The notes beneath the pieces are model-generated. The model saw only the letters and a program-made list of their open reading frames with translations, ran no database searches and was not told the origin of the DNA. From Tritrichomonas musculus (taxonomy: Eukaryota > Parabasalia > Tritrichomonadida > Tritrichomonadidae), in contig JAPFFF010000013.1 in NCBI GenBank assembly GCA_039105265.1, forward strand, positions 1,302,001 through 1,366,000: a stretch of DNA of 64,000 bases, written 5' to 3'. The position numbers were made by a program, and so were the translations under genes. Below, one piece after another: positions 1-9,409 of this stretch (its first letter is position 1; each line of letters opens with the position of its first letter).

Positions 1-2
1 AT

Positions 3-1934
3 GGAACTCTTTATTATTATCCAACGAAAGATGATTCAAGCATGAACGACATTGAAGCGTACTTTTCGGACCAAGGAATGGGAATCCACACGGCGCAGAA
101 GGACAACATATTGATAGAGAACATTGAAATATACTACATGAACAGTCATGCCATCTACAATTCAATGGCCTCGAATGTCACAGTTCGAAATGTCACAGTG
201 AAACATTGCATGAATGGTTTTTCGACGAACGGACAAGATGGTCTTATTGAAAATTCACTTTTTGAGGACATTGGCGGTTATGGTGGAAGATTTCATTCAA
301 CTAAAAACGTAACTTTAAGGAATTGCATCTTTAGGAGATTGAACAGAGAATCATACGACCAAGGAGGTCTTTATGTTGCAGTGAACAATTACAACCTCTC
401 AATTTTGAATAACGACATTTCAGGCTCTTATTCAGCGCCAATCATTGTTAGTGGCAGATCCAGCTATGTGATGGATGTTATTCAAAACGTGACGATCAAA
501 GATAACCACATCCATCATTCCGGTCTAAATGTGATGGATGATTTTGGCGGCGTTCAAGGACTTGCGATTCCAAATGGCTGCATTGTTGACCACAACTGGA
601 TTCACGACATGAATGCAGCGAAATCAATTGGAAACGGGCTCTTCTTTGGCACAGGAGCAGCGGGCGTTATAATGAAGAACAACCTCGTTCATGACATTTC
701 GCATGATGCTCTTAAAATGGATCACGGAGTCAACATCACATTGCACAACAACATCCTTGCTTATGCAAATTACATGATGACTTGGACGAGGTACGTCGCA
801 GACACATTCACATTCCACATTGACAACAACATATTCGATTCGCAGAGAGTCTACGTAATGACAGGCCCTTGGGCAAATGAGGAATCGAAGTACTACATAA
901 ACAAGAACATTTATTGGCATCAAAACGACACTTCAAAATTGACTTGGGTTTACAAAACATTTGATAAATGGCAAGAATTGGGAAACGATTTGAATAGCTA
1001 TGTAACTGATCCTTTGTTTGTTGATTCTTCAAAGAGAAACTTCAATTTCAAATCAAAGGATGCTGCTAATAAAATCGGATTCAAACCGTTCAGCATGACT
1101 TTTGGAGTTATCGGCGATGAATGGCGTAAAAACGCAGCTGATTTCAAACAAGAAGAGCCATATGGAACTCCAATAAGTTCTCCAGTTAAAGGAAGCTATA
1201 TGTTCGAAGACAGCGAAGATGAATGCATCATGAAAATGGTAACCGAATTCAGTAAGGCCCAAATCTCGACCGACAAAGTTTATAATGGCAAAAAGTCGCT
1301 CAAATTGGAATCTACTGGCGGCATAAAAATTGATAAAGATAGGCCAAATGTAAAAACTACTCTGAATTGGAATGAAGGCCTTGGAGAGTTCTCTCTGGTG
1401 CTATTCATGGAAGATAAAAGTTGGGTGCATTTCGGTCTCGATTTTGATAACAAATTTGTGCTCAAAAATGGAACTGTTACTTTCGGTAAAACCGAAATTG
1501 GCCAGTTTCCTTATGGAAAATGGTTCCAATTGAAAGTTTTGGCTGGTTACGGTGAAAATAACAACGGAACAATTAAAATTGCAATCGATGAAAAAGAATC
1601 TGTTGAAGTCAATTCAACTTATAAAAGATCTACAGAAGCTTTATTAGAAGTTGTCAATTCGACAACGAATGTTTATGTTGATAATTTGAATGCAAAACTT
1701 GATTGCAAAGCTCTCGATTACTTTGATAGTTTTGCTTCAGACAGCGGCAATGATGATGATGATGATAACAATAATGATGGAAATAATAACTCAAAGAATA
1801 AAAATAAAAAGACAACCATTATAATCGTTGTTGTGGTAATTGTTGTCGTGGCCGCTGTCGTTGGTATTGTGGTATTCTTTATATTAAGGAAAAGAAAGAG
1901 AAGCAACGTTGATTCCGACATGCTTGAAGAGTAA
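3..1934 (+). CDS. Beta-helix surface protein with C-terminal membrane anchor, 5' end outside window
   Basis: This is the 3' part of a large surface protein. The frame is open through the left window edge, so the true start lies outside and the first in-frame ATG (42) is probably internal. The first ~330 residues form rungs of a right-handed parallel beta-helix, with short Asn-rich repeats such as NVTVRNVTVKHC, NVTLRNCIFRRL and NVTIKDNHIHHSG, closing with DPLFVDSSKRNF, a segment seen at the end of lyase-like helices. A second domain of beta-rich, jelly-roll-like composition follows, then a D/N/K-rich linker, one Val/Ile-rich membrane segment of about 25 residues and a short basic tail (RKRKR). 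Type I plasma-membrane topology is inferred. No catalytic residues could be assigned. Base composition is less AT-rich than its surroundings. The stop codon overlaps TAAA, the trichomonad polyadenylation signal. It could be an adhesin or a carbohydrate-binding protein. Confidence 0.75.
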   Translation, partial: GTLYYYPTKDDSSMNDIEAYFSDQGMGIHTAQKDNILIENIEIYYMNSHAIYNSMASNVTVRNVTVKHCMNGFSTNGQDGLIENSLFEDIGGYGGRFHSTKNVTLRNCIFRRLNRESYDQGGLYVAVNNYNLSILNNDISGSYSAPIIVSGRSSYVMDVIQNVTIKDNHIHHSGLNVMDDFGGVQGLAIPNGCIVDHNWIHDMNAAKSIGNGLFFGTGAAGVIMKNNLVHDISHDALKMDHGVNITLHNNILAYANYMMTWTRYVADTFTFHIDNNIFDSQRVYVMTGPWANEESKYYINKNIYWHQNDTSKLTWVYKTFDKWQELGNDLNSYVTDPLFVDSSKRNFNFKSKDAANKIGFKPFSMTFGVIGDEWRKNAADFKQEEPYGTPISSPVKGSYMFEDSEDECIMKMVTEFSKAQISTDKVYNGKKSLKLESTGGIKIDKDRPNVKTTLNWNEGLGEFSLVLFMEDKSWVHFGLDFDNKFVLKNGTVTFGKTEIGQFPYGKWFQLKVLAGYGENNNGTIKIAIDEKESVEVNSTYKRSTEALLEVVNSTTNVYVDNLNAKLDCKALDYFDSFASDSGNDDDDDNNNDGNNNSKNKNKKTTIIIVVVVIVVVAAVVGIVVFFILRKRKRSNVDSDMLEE

Positions 1935-2414
1935 AAATTTAGTTCGTTATTATTTTATTTATGTATTTTGAATGATAAAATTAAGATTATGGCGTTAAAA
2001 ATGATTCAATAAAAGCCGAAAAAATATCAATATTATCTTTTTTTGTGCAACCTATATTATTTTTTTCAAAAAATTGTGATGAAGTGCATTTAGAGAATGA
2101 TTTGATCCATACTGTTTTTTTTTTATTCATTTTACTTGTTATGATGAAACCTTTTTTATAAATATTATTGATAAAAATAATAATATGTTTAATTTATTTC
2201 TTTTATGGATTTTTTTATTGAAATAAAAACAAAACAATGTTTTATCAGTATTTTTTTAAATTTATTTATTGAGATATTTAATTTTTTAATTTTTAATTGA
2301 AATATTGTAAAATTTTTAACTTTTTGTGTTAATATTTTTTTAAGCACGCCACTTTTTGAATTATAACTATTTAAAAAGTTGATATTGAAATTGCCAATAT
2401 TTTTAAATAAGAAA
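1935..2414. other. AT-rich intergenic stretch
   Basis: No gene is seen here. The only structure noted is a short imperfect stem motif at 2348-2380 (ACTTTTT ... AAAAAGT) that recurs downstream of two other genes in the window. Confidence 0.6.
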
Positions 2415-3662
2415 ATGGATTTTGAAGGTGCTTTTTTTGATACCAATGATTATTAGCCAACAGAAAAAAAGATTGGTGAAGGTGCATTTGGGAAGGTATA
2501 TATTGTTGAAAATGAGAGCACCAATGAGCAGTATGCAGCCAAGATCATTAATAGTAAAGGTGAACTCAACGGGCGCGAGCAAATGACGCTTTTAAGAGAA
2601 TCACTCATACTTCATAAATTGAAGCATCCAGCTATAGTGAAATTTATCGGAATTAATTTACATTCTTTTGATAATCCAGATAAGCTCGAACCAACAATTA
2701 TTACCGAATATGTATCGCACGGATCGCTAAAAGAGATACTTAAAAAAGAGCAAAATAGCATTGCTGACTCCAAATGGACTCCCACCAAAAAATACATATG
2801 TTTACTTGGAATTGCTGATGCCATGCGCTACCTTCATCAGCATGGAATTGTTCACAGAGACCTAAAACCAGAAAACGTTCTTGTTGATGAAAATTACTAT
2901 CCTCGAGTATGTGATTTTGGATTATCTCGATGTTTTTCATTTATCCTCTCAAAATCAGTTCAATTATCGATGACAGGTAAAATTGGTACCCCTCTTTATA
3001 TGGCCCCAGAATTAATGATGGATGAAGACAAATATGGCCCAGGAATTGATGTTTACTCTTTTGCTATTCTTGCTTATGAAATCGTTTCGGGAAAAGAGCC
3101 TTTCTCTACTCGTGGCAAGCCAATCAAACTCGTTGATTTGGGTAATAAAGTGATGTCTGGTGGACGACCTGAATTTACAGAAGGAGTCACTGAAAAAATG
3201 AAAGATTTAATCACTCAGTGCTGGAGCCAAGATTACAAAGATCGTCCTTCTTTCGATGAAATTTTCAAGAAGCTTTCAACTGATTTTTCTTATCTCGATG
3301 AAGATGTTGAAGAAGATGAAATTCAAGAATACCTTGAAACACTGAAAGAAGAAACCGAATTGATTCCTCCTTTACCAACAATCGAAGAAATGCAGCAAAT
3401 TAGGAATAAAAATGAAGAGCTGGAAAGTTTACTAAAAAAAATCACTGATGAAAATGCTCAACTAAAGAAAGTTAACAGAAAAGTAAGTCATGATATCAAA
3501 AATTTAACAACGGAAAACACTCAATTAAAGAAAGATAATGAAAAAATAAGCAATGATAATGAAAAGTTAACAAAGGAAAACACTCAATTAAAGAAAGATA
3601 ATGAAAAAATAAGCAACGATAATGAAAAGTTAAAAGGAAAACAAACAATTAAAGAAAGATAA
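2415..3662 (+). pseudogene. Protein kinase (TKL-like) with coiled-coil tail, broken
   Basis: The kinase domain begins before the first long open stretch. ATG 2415 opens MDFEGAFFDTNDY, is interrupted in frame by TAG at 2454, and then continues with the glycine loop GEGAFGKV and the AAK lysine segment at 2475-2550. Downstream are HRDLKPEN, DFGLS, GTPLYMAPE and the C-lobe CWSQDYKDRPSFDEI, so all catalytic motifs are present. A coiled coil of 21-residue repeats follows and stops at 3660-3662, because two repeat units are 61 instead of 63 bases long. The array and the frame it finally adopts run straight into an actin domain, so the original product was probably kinase-coil-actin. With one in-frame stop and one frame change it looks like a pseudogene; sequencing error in the repeats cannot be excluded. 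Confidence 0.7.
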
Positions 3663-4012
3663 TGAAAAAATAAGCAACGATAATGAAAAGTTAAAAGGAA
3701 AACAAACAATTAAAGAAAGATAATGAAAAAATAAGCAATGATAATGAAAAGTTAACAAAGGAAAACACTCAATTAAAGAAAGATAATGAAAAAATAAGCA
3801 ACGATAATGAAAAGTTAACAAAGGAAAACACGCAATTAAAGAAAGATAATGAAAAAATAAGCAACGATAATGAAAAGTTAACAAAGGAAAACACTCAATT
3901 AAAGAAAGATAATGAAAAAATAAGCAACGATAATGAAAAGTTAACAAAGGAAAATGCACAATTAAAGAAAGATAATAAAAAAGCAAATAATGATGATAAA
4001 AAGCTAACAGAA
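3513..4012 (+). repeat. Eight-unit 63-base coiled-coil repeat with two 61-base units
   Basis: Eight tandem units encode variants of the 21-residue repeat ENTQLKKDNEKISNDNEKLT plus one Lys (21 residues = three heptads). Units start at 3513, 3576, 3637, 3698, 3761, 3824, 3887 and 3950. Units two and three each lack two bases (ttaacaaagg becomes ttaaaagg). The combined loss of four bases moves the reading from the kinase frame into the frame used by the actin domain. Confidence 0.85.
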
Positions 4013-5218
4013 AAAGAGCATAAAGATAAAAAGAAGAAGCATGTTCATGACACTCCAAAGATCAGTAAAATTCCGAAAGTGAGCCCATCAGCAACAACTG
4101 AAATCAAATATAAGCAAACTTTAATAATTGATAACGGTTCTGGCTGTATTAGATCAGGTTTTGCAAGTAATGAATTACCTAAATCTATTTTTCCAACAAT
4201 TGTAGGAAGAACTAAAAATGCCTGTGCTGCTTCTTATTCAAATGACATATATGTTGGTAATGAAGCATGTTCCAAAGCAGATGCTCTTGTTCTTAAACGT
4301 CCAATTGAACGTGGAATAATCACCAATTGGGATGATATAGAAAAAATATGGCATCATGCATTTTATAATGAACTTCATGTTGATCCATCTGAGCATCCTG
4401 TTTTGTTAACAGAAGCTCCATTGAATCCCAAACAGAATCGTGAAAAAATGATTCAAATAATGTTTGAAACATTCAATGTTCCTTCTTTTTATGTTATAAA
4501 TCAAGCTGTTCTTTCACTTTATTCCACTGGAAGGACAATTGGAATTGTGCTAAATTCTGGTTATGATATCACTCATGCTGTTCCAATTAATAATTATATA
4601 ATTCCTCATGCAACAACGAGTATCCCTTTGGCTGGTAATGAGTTAACAATTTGGCTTCAGGAAATATTAAAAGAACGTGGTTACACCTTCAAAACTTCAT
4701 CCGAAAAAGAAATCGTAGTTGATATTAAAGAAAAGCATGGCTATGTTGTCTTAGATTATATAAGTGAATTACAAAAAGCAAGATCATCATCTAAATATGA
4801 TGTTTTTTATACTTTACCCAATAAAACAGGCATAACAATAGGTGATGAACTTTTCCGCTGCCCTGAATTGTTATTTAAACCGTTATTAAACGGTTATGAA
4901 TTTGATGGAATTGACAAAATTTTGTTTGATTCAATCATGAAATGCGACATCAATGTTCGTAAAGACATGTATTCAAACATAGTTCTATCTGGTGGAACCA
5001 CAATGTTTGAAGGTCTGGAAGAGAGAATTGAAAAAGAAATGATGAATATGGCTCCTCCAGCCATGAGAGTTAAAGTGCGCGCGCCTCCTGAAAGAAAGCA
5101 TGCTGCTTTTATAGGTGGTTCAATACTCGCTTCACTGACTACATTCCATCAGATGATGGTCACTAATGATGAATACAATGATGTAGGTCCTGCAATTGTT
5201 CATCAAAAATGCCATTAA
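3695..5218 (+). pseudogene. Actin-like domain joined to coiled coil, no start codon of its own
   Basis: This frame opens inside the coiled-coil array, directly after TAA 3692, and has no ATG before the actin core; the first in-frame Met lies well inside the domain. It is therefore the 3' part of the upstream kinase gene. The actin portion (from about 4115) covers a full actin length and ends in the actin-like GPAIVHQKCH. Seen motifs are DNGSGCIRSGF (phosphate loop 1), TNWDDIEKIWHHAFYNEL, TEAPLNPK, NQAVLSLY (the Gln used in hydrolysis is kept), LSGGTTMFEG and GGSILASLTTF. Phosphate loop 2 reads NSGYD instead of DSGDG, so the metal-contacting Asp is replaced by Asn. Loop 1 is also one residue short. 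Nucleotide hydrolysis is doubtful. The stop at 5216 is followed by an ordinary AT-rich gap. Confidence 0.75.
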
Positions 5219-5378
5219 TTTCTCTAGCTAAATAACCTTTATTTTATTATTTTTTGTATTTACACGCTAACTTTCACTTCATTGTTAAACTCATTGTTGA
5301 ATGTAAATGTTTTTAATTAATAAGCAAGAAAAGAGGCATTCTTTAATTTTCCCCAAATCTTAAGTTTTATTTTATAAA

Positions 5379-6102
5379 ATGGGAATCAAGAAAGGAAACG
5401 CCGAATCGATGTACAAATGCGCTAAACTTTTGACTAAAAATCATTTAGGTGTCCCCTTTCTCTACTTTAAAATGGCTGCTAGCAAAGGATACAAAGATGC
5501 TATCTGTAAATTTGCAAAAATATGCAAATATGATTCCTATCTTCTTCAACTTTATAAAGATGAATTAATTCATGTTTTTAAATTAGCAATCGAAAATGGA
5601 AACAAAGTAGCAATGTATGATTATGGTAAATTATTATACAAGGGCACGATAGAAAACAAAAATACTGATAAAGCTTGTTATTACTTCAAGAATGGTAGCA
5701 TTTGCAAACCTAACATGCAATAAGCATTGTCACAATTACACAATGAAAGATGCTGTTACTTACTATAAAACGGCAGCTGAAAATGGAAATGTTGAATCAA
5801 TGTACATGTATGCTAACTTAACTTTCTATGGTGAAAATACTCCTGTGAATAAAACAGAGGCAGCTTATTATTTTAAAAAGGCTGCTGATAATGGACATGC
5901 AATGGCAATGTGCACTTATGCAATATTAAGAGAAAAGGGTGATGGCATGCCAGCTGATTTTGGTGAGGCTAAAGAATATTATAATATGGCTGAAAAAAAA
6001 AAAAAAGGAATAGTAAAAAATGAGAATATACATCCACCCAATTGTAATCGCTTCAATAGTTACCCATCTGAGTCATTAATCAGCACTTCATCATATCGTT
6101 AA
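5379..6102 (+). pseudogene. Sel1-like repeat gene fragment with one frame change
   Basis: Two overlapping frames together give Sel1/TPR-like helical repeats. The first (5379-5723) contains KGNAESMYKCAKLL, AASKGYKDAICKFAKI and ENGNKVAMYDYGKLLYKG. The second (5692-6102) continues with AENGNVESMYMYANLTFYG and ADNGHAMAMCTYAILREKG. The break near 5690-5720 falls within one repeat, so a small indel splits the gene. In trichomonads such repeats commonly form the C-terminal half of protein-kinase-like proteins, but no kinase domain precedes this one; the region before 5379 is AT-rich with a possible TCACT initiator near 5270. The end runs through an A12 tract into low-complexity sequence. A remnant adaptor gene is the likeliest reading. 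Confidence 0.65.
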
Positions 6103-6387
6103 GAAGATTGAAAAAGTAGTATGGTCATATTAAATTGTAACCTTTAAAAAAAAAAATTTTTTTTATCATTTGATATTATATATAACATAATGAAATAGAA
6201 ATTACATTATACTTTTACATTAATAGAGTTTTTTAATCGAGAACTAAAAAAAAAATTTACAAATTATTCAAAACAATATCTTGTAATACATATTCAATCT
6301 ATTCTATAGTATAATATTGGATGGATTACTTTTAATCTGCAAAAAAAATACAAAAAAATGTTCTTTTTTTCATTCTAACAAGTAACT

Positions 6388-7161
6388 TTAATGACGAACA
6401 ATTGATAAAACTAAGAAAGTGATCAATGAGATAGCAGCAATTGCTCCAATTAAAAGCATTACTACGCCTGAATAAAACATGGCATTATTTGATGTATAAC
6501 TAATAAATATTATGTAAGCTTCCGGTATTTCGAAGAAGTTATATCGATAAAAAAATGATGATTTAAATTGAATTGTAATTTGGTCGTTGGTTTCAATTTT
6601 TAAAGTTTTAAATAGATGAATAAAAGAGTAATTTCCGTTAAATGGCATAGGAATGTGATTGTAACGGCAATACTGATCAACTTCATTAATCCTTGTAATT
6701 TCTGTTGAATAAGGACAAAAGACATTATATACGTTTTTTGAAATTTGAATTTTTTTGAACGCTGACTTAAATCTTTTCAACTGTGAAAGTGGTCTTCTTT
6801 TAATCGGCACAGTTTCTGATAAGTTTGTGTTACGGCTGGCGTTAGTTGAACTGATTCGCTTATAGTCTATAATCAAGCTTGCATTAATTTGATATCCAAA
6901 CATATTATGTAATATATATGTGTCTTTTCCTTTAATTGTTTTATGCGGTATATTCATAGTAAAATTAAATACATCTGAATCAAAATTTATATTGATATAA
7001 TATGTAGTATTAAATAATGTTTGATTAGTTATTAATGGTAATGATGTGAAAAAATCGGCAGTTTTATAGTTATTAAAACTTAAAGCAGCAAGAGGGACTC
7101 CTATAATTAAAAAGCATATCGGAGTAAGAATTGTAATTAAAATCAACCGTTTCAATTTCAT
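6388..7161 (-). CDS. Hypothetical membrane protein, two terminal membrane segments
   Basis: The 257-residue product is not recognised. It opens with a basic MKLKR followed by a hydrophobic segment (about residues 5-28) that could be a signal anchor or an uncleaved signal peptide. About 200 residues with several N-glycosylation sequons (NQT, NTT, NFT, NLS, NYS) follow, and it ends with a second hydrophobic segment (about 228-253) and a very short tail (VRH). This layout suggests a surface or endomembrane protein with a mostly extracytoplasmic middle. The middle is beta-strand-like in composition, with only three Cys. A TCATA motif lies about 30 bases upstream of the ATG. No neighbour suggests a role. 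Confidence 0.6.
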   Translation of the reverse strand: MKLKRLILITILTPICFLIIGVPLAALSFNNYKTADFFTSLPLITNQTLFNTTYYININFDSDVFNFTMNIPHKTIKGKDTYILHNMFGYQINASLIIDYKRISSTNASRNTNLSETVPIKRRPLSQLKRFKSAFKKIQISKNVYNVFCPYSTEITRINEVDQYCRYNHIPMPFNGNYSFIHLFKTLKIETNDQITIQFKSSFFYRYNFFEIPEAYIIFISYTSNNAMFYSGVVMLLIGAIAAISLITFLVLSIVRH

Positions 7162-7901
7162 AAATTAAATTTCAATAAAAGAAATTCAATATGATTTATC
7201 AAAAAAAAAATTTAATGCTTTTTTGACCCAAAGTCATATATATATGATTATATACACATTAAATGCTAAAAATAGGTTATGTATTGTTAAATTCATCTTT
7301 TCCTGCTTGATGAATAAGCAATTTTTTCATCAGAAAAAATGAAAAATTGAAGATTAGCTATGTTTTCGAGATTTAATCTTATTTAATGCTAAAATATAAT
7401 TTGTTTTTTGATTTTGAAAAAAAGTTGAATATACTAATATAATTATGTTTTTAATTTTTAATTTCAGTTTGATAATTATATCTCTCCATTTACATATATA
7501 ACATGTATTGTATTATTTTATACAAATTAAATTAATTAGATATGTGTTTTATTTTATTAACATGTGATAAATTAATTAAGATAGAAGTAATTAATAAATA
7601 TTTCTTTTTCCTTAGAAAGAGATTAAAGAATTCACTATTTCAAAATAACTCTTACTCAATATAGTTATTTCACATTAATAAGAATAATTGTATTTTAAAT
7701 AATAGCGTAATAAATTCTTAATCAAAGAAAGATATTTTTATTTTTCAAAAGTTTCTCTTTGATGAGAACTCAATCTCTATGAAGATGAGATTAGTTATTG
7801 TTGGTTTAACTATGTAACTATTTATTTAGCATATAATAGCTTGCAAATATGAGTTAAAAAAAAAATGAAAATGATTTTTTATTGATATGATCAATTGTGT
7901 T
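7162..7901. other. AT-rich intergenic stretch
   Basis: About 740 bases in which no open frame of note, RNA gene or repeat was seen. Confidence 0.55.
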
Positions 7902-8218
7902 TTATAATTCCCACGGTTTTTTTTCTTTTTTATCCATAATTGTCAACAATGCATTGAAATATGATTCTTTTGATTCAGGATGATCGGTCAACGCACCAAA
8001 AGCACATGAATTGCAAGCTATATCAATGGCATCTTTTCCTTCAAAATTTCGATATCCAAAATCTAAATCTTGATATTGAAATAAACTTTTCACATTTTCA
8101 GATTTTCTTTGGTTGCAACCAACAATGGTGTGTCTCCTTGGCAATTGGGCTCATTAATATTTAAAACACTTTGATTCAATATTTTTTCAATTATTGCATT
8201 ATTTTTATTTGCCATCAT
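7902..8218 (-). pseudogene. Ankyrin-repeat gene relic, frame broken
   Basis: Read on the minus strand, ATG 8218 starts a frame with NAIIEKILNQSVLNINE and GDTPLLVATKEN, one plain ankyrin unit. The frame then closes, and a second frame continues with ENVKSLFQYQDLDFGYRN and EGKDAIDIACNS, a second unit plus a C-terminal tail ending KKEKKPWEL. A single frame change near 8095 therefore splits the remnant. The N-terminal region expected of trichomonad ankyrin proteins is missing; only weak coding character remains upstream to about 8250. It is a truncated gene copy, not a small independent gene. Confidence 0.6.
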
Positions 8219-8498
8219 ATCTTTATGATGGCAACTAACATATTCATATTAAAATCTTTTGTTTAAATGTGCATCCTATGATAATTTTATATTTCATAAT
8301 ATATTAAGAAAAAGAAAAAAGAGTCATTTTTGAGAAATGCAACAATTCCATTTGCTACGTAATATAAATGTAAAAATTGCATGCCTAAACTCTCTTTTTT
8401 GAACTAGTTCAAAGTATCAATTGAAATGTTTTAAAAAAGCATCGATTTATAAATGATAATCACAAAAATATTTATAACAATTATTAAGTAATGCATTT

Positions 8499-9314
8499 TT
8501 ATACAAAAAATCTTCCCAAATTTCCAGCAGATTTAATAATCTTTTGAAATTCTTTCAAAGAAATAAGATTTATTTTTGTTTCTTTAATAATGTGTTTCTG
8601 CAGTTCAATATCTGAATTGAAATTGAATGGTGTTGAGCCAGGCACTTTAAACTGATCCAAAATTTCATTCAGATGAGAAACAAGAATCTGCCGAAATAAA
8701 GAAAACAGTGCTCTATAGCCATACAATAAAAACATATCAATGATTGATGAGCCAACTTCTGAAGAAAACATTTCAAAGAACATGAATGGCGAAAAAGGCG
8801 AAGAGCACAAAATATTTGACCATTGAAGAAGGTCATTTTTCACTTTTTGATCGTGTGAAACATAATTCAAGAGAATGTGCTCAAGAATTGGCAGGAGGCA
8901 TTGTCCTCCCGTTTGGATGTGCAAACGAAATGGCTCTTTCCCATATAAAGATATCAAAATTGCAGATGCTTCCTCAGCAGAACATGATTCAAGCAAAAAG
9001 CGCAGCAGAGGGAAAAATGGATTCGAACAATACTTTATATCAGTCTTGTTTGTAATTGTATACATCGTTGCTTTAAAAAGATCTTGATTTCCTAAAAATC
9101 TCGGGGTATCAATGTCAATTAGTGCAAAGCTTTCATTTGATGAATCGGTGTTTAAATCGAGTGGCTCTGGCCTTGTTCCTAACATTTTCAACCATATTTG
9201 TGCACGGTATTCTTTTGGAATTGAATCTTGAAGAATCAACTTTTCTCGATCTTTAAATGTCATTGTGTCCCATTTGAGAGCTATTTCTGCCCATGACGAT
9301 GTGCTTTTTGACAT
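8499..9314 (-). CDS. TBC (Rab-GAP-like) domain protein lacking the glutamine finger
   Basis: The 271-residue product resembles the TBC fold of Rab GTPase-activating proteins. The N-terminal signature IPKEYRAQIWLKMLG (about residues 33-47) matches the first TBC box, and IDIDTPR (about 87-93) fits IxxDxxR, the arginine-finger motif. The second box, YxQG in active enzymes, is represented only by YCSNPFFPLLRFLL, so the catalytic Gln is not seen. The C-terminal half keeps the helical pattern with FSPFMFFEMFSSEVG. A role in Rab binding or membrane traffic is likely; GAP activity is doubtful. The gene is divergent from the LRR gene at 9410, with only 95 bases between the two starts. Confidence 0.65.
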   Translation of the reverse strand: MSKSTSSWAEIALKWDTMTFKDREKLILQDSIPKEYRAQIWLKMLGTRPEPLDLNTDSSNESFALIDIDTPRFLGNQDLFKATMYTITNKTDIKYCSNPFFPLLRFLLESCSAEEASAILISLYGKEPFRLHIQTGGQCLLPILEHILLNYVSHDQKVKNDLLQWSNILCSSPFSPFMFFEMFSSEVGSSIIDMFLLYGYRALFSLFRQILVSHLNEILDQFKVPGSTPFNFNSDIELQKHIIKETKINLISLKEFQKIIKSAGNLGRFFV

Positions 9315-9355
9315 TGCTCAACTGTAAAAATTTTATAAATATAATTCTGAATATG

Positions 9356-9373
9356 CATTCAAAATTTTGAATG
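9356..9373. promoter_or_regulatory. Perfect 18-base palindrome centred in a divergent promoter
   Basis: CATTCAAAATTTTGAATG is its own reverse complement. It sits 41 bases from the TBC start (9314) and 36 bases from the LRR start (9410), almost at the middle of the 95-base gap, so it faces both genes alike. A role as a shared factor-binding site is inferred. Confidence 0.45.
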
Positions 9374-9409
9374 ACTTTAGAAATTTGAGAGAAAAATAAA
9401 TTATTAAAA

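Noticed and set aside
3630-4058. Minus-strand open frame over the kinase-actin coil array
   Set aside because: It is antisense to the 63-base repeats and has only repeat-derived sequence.
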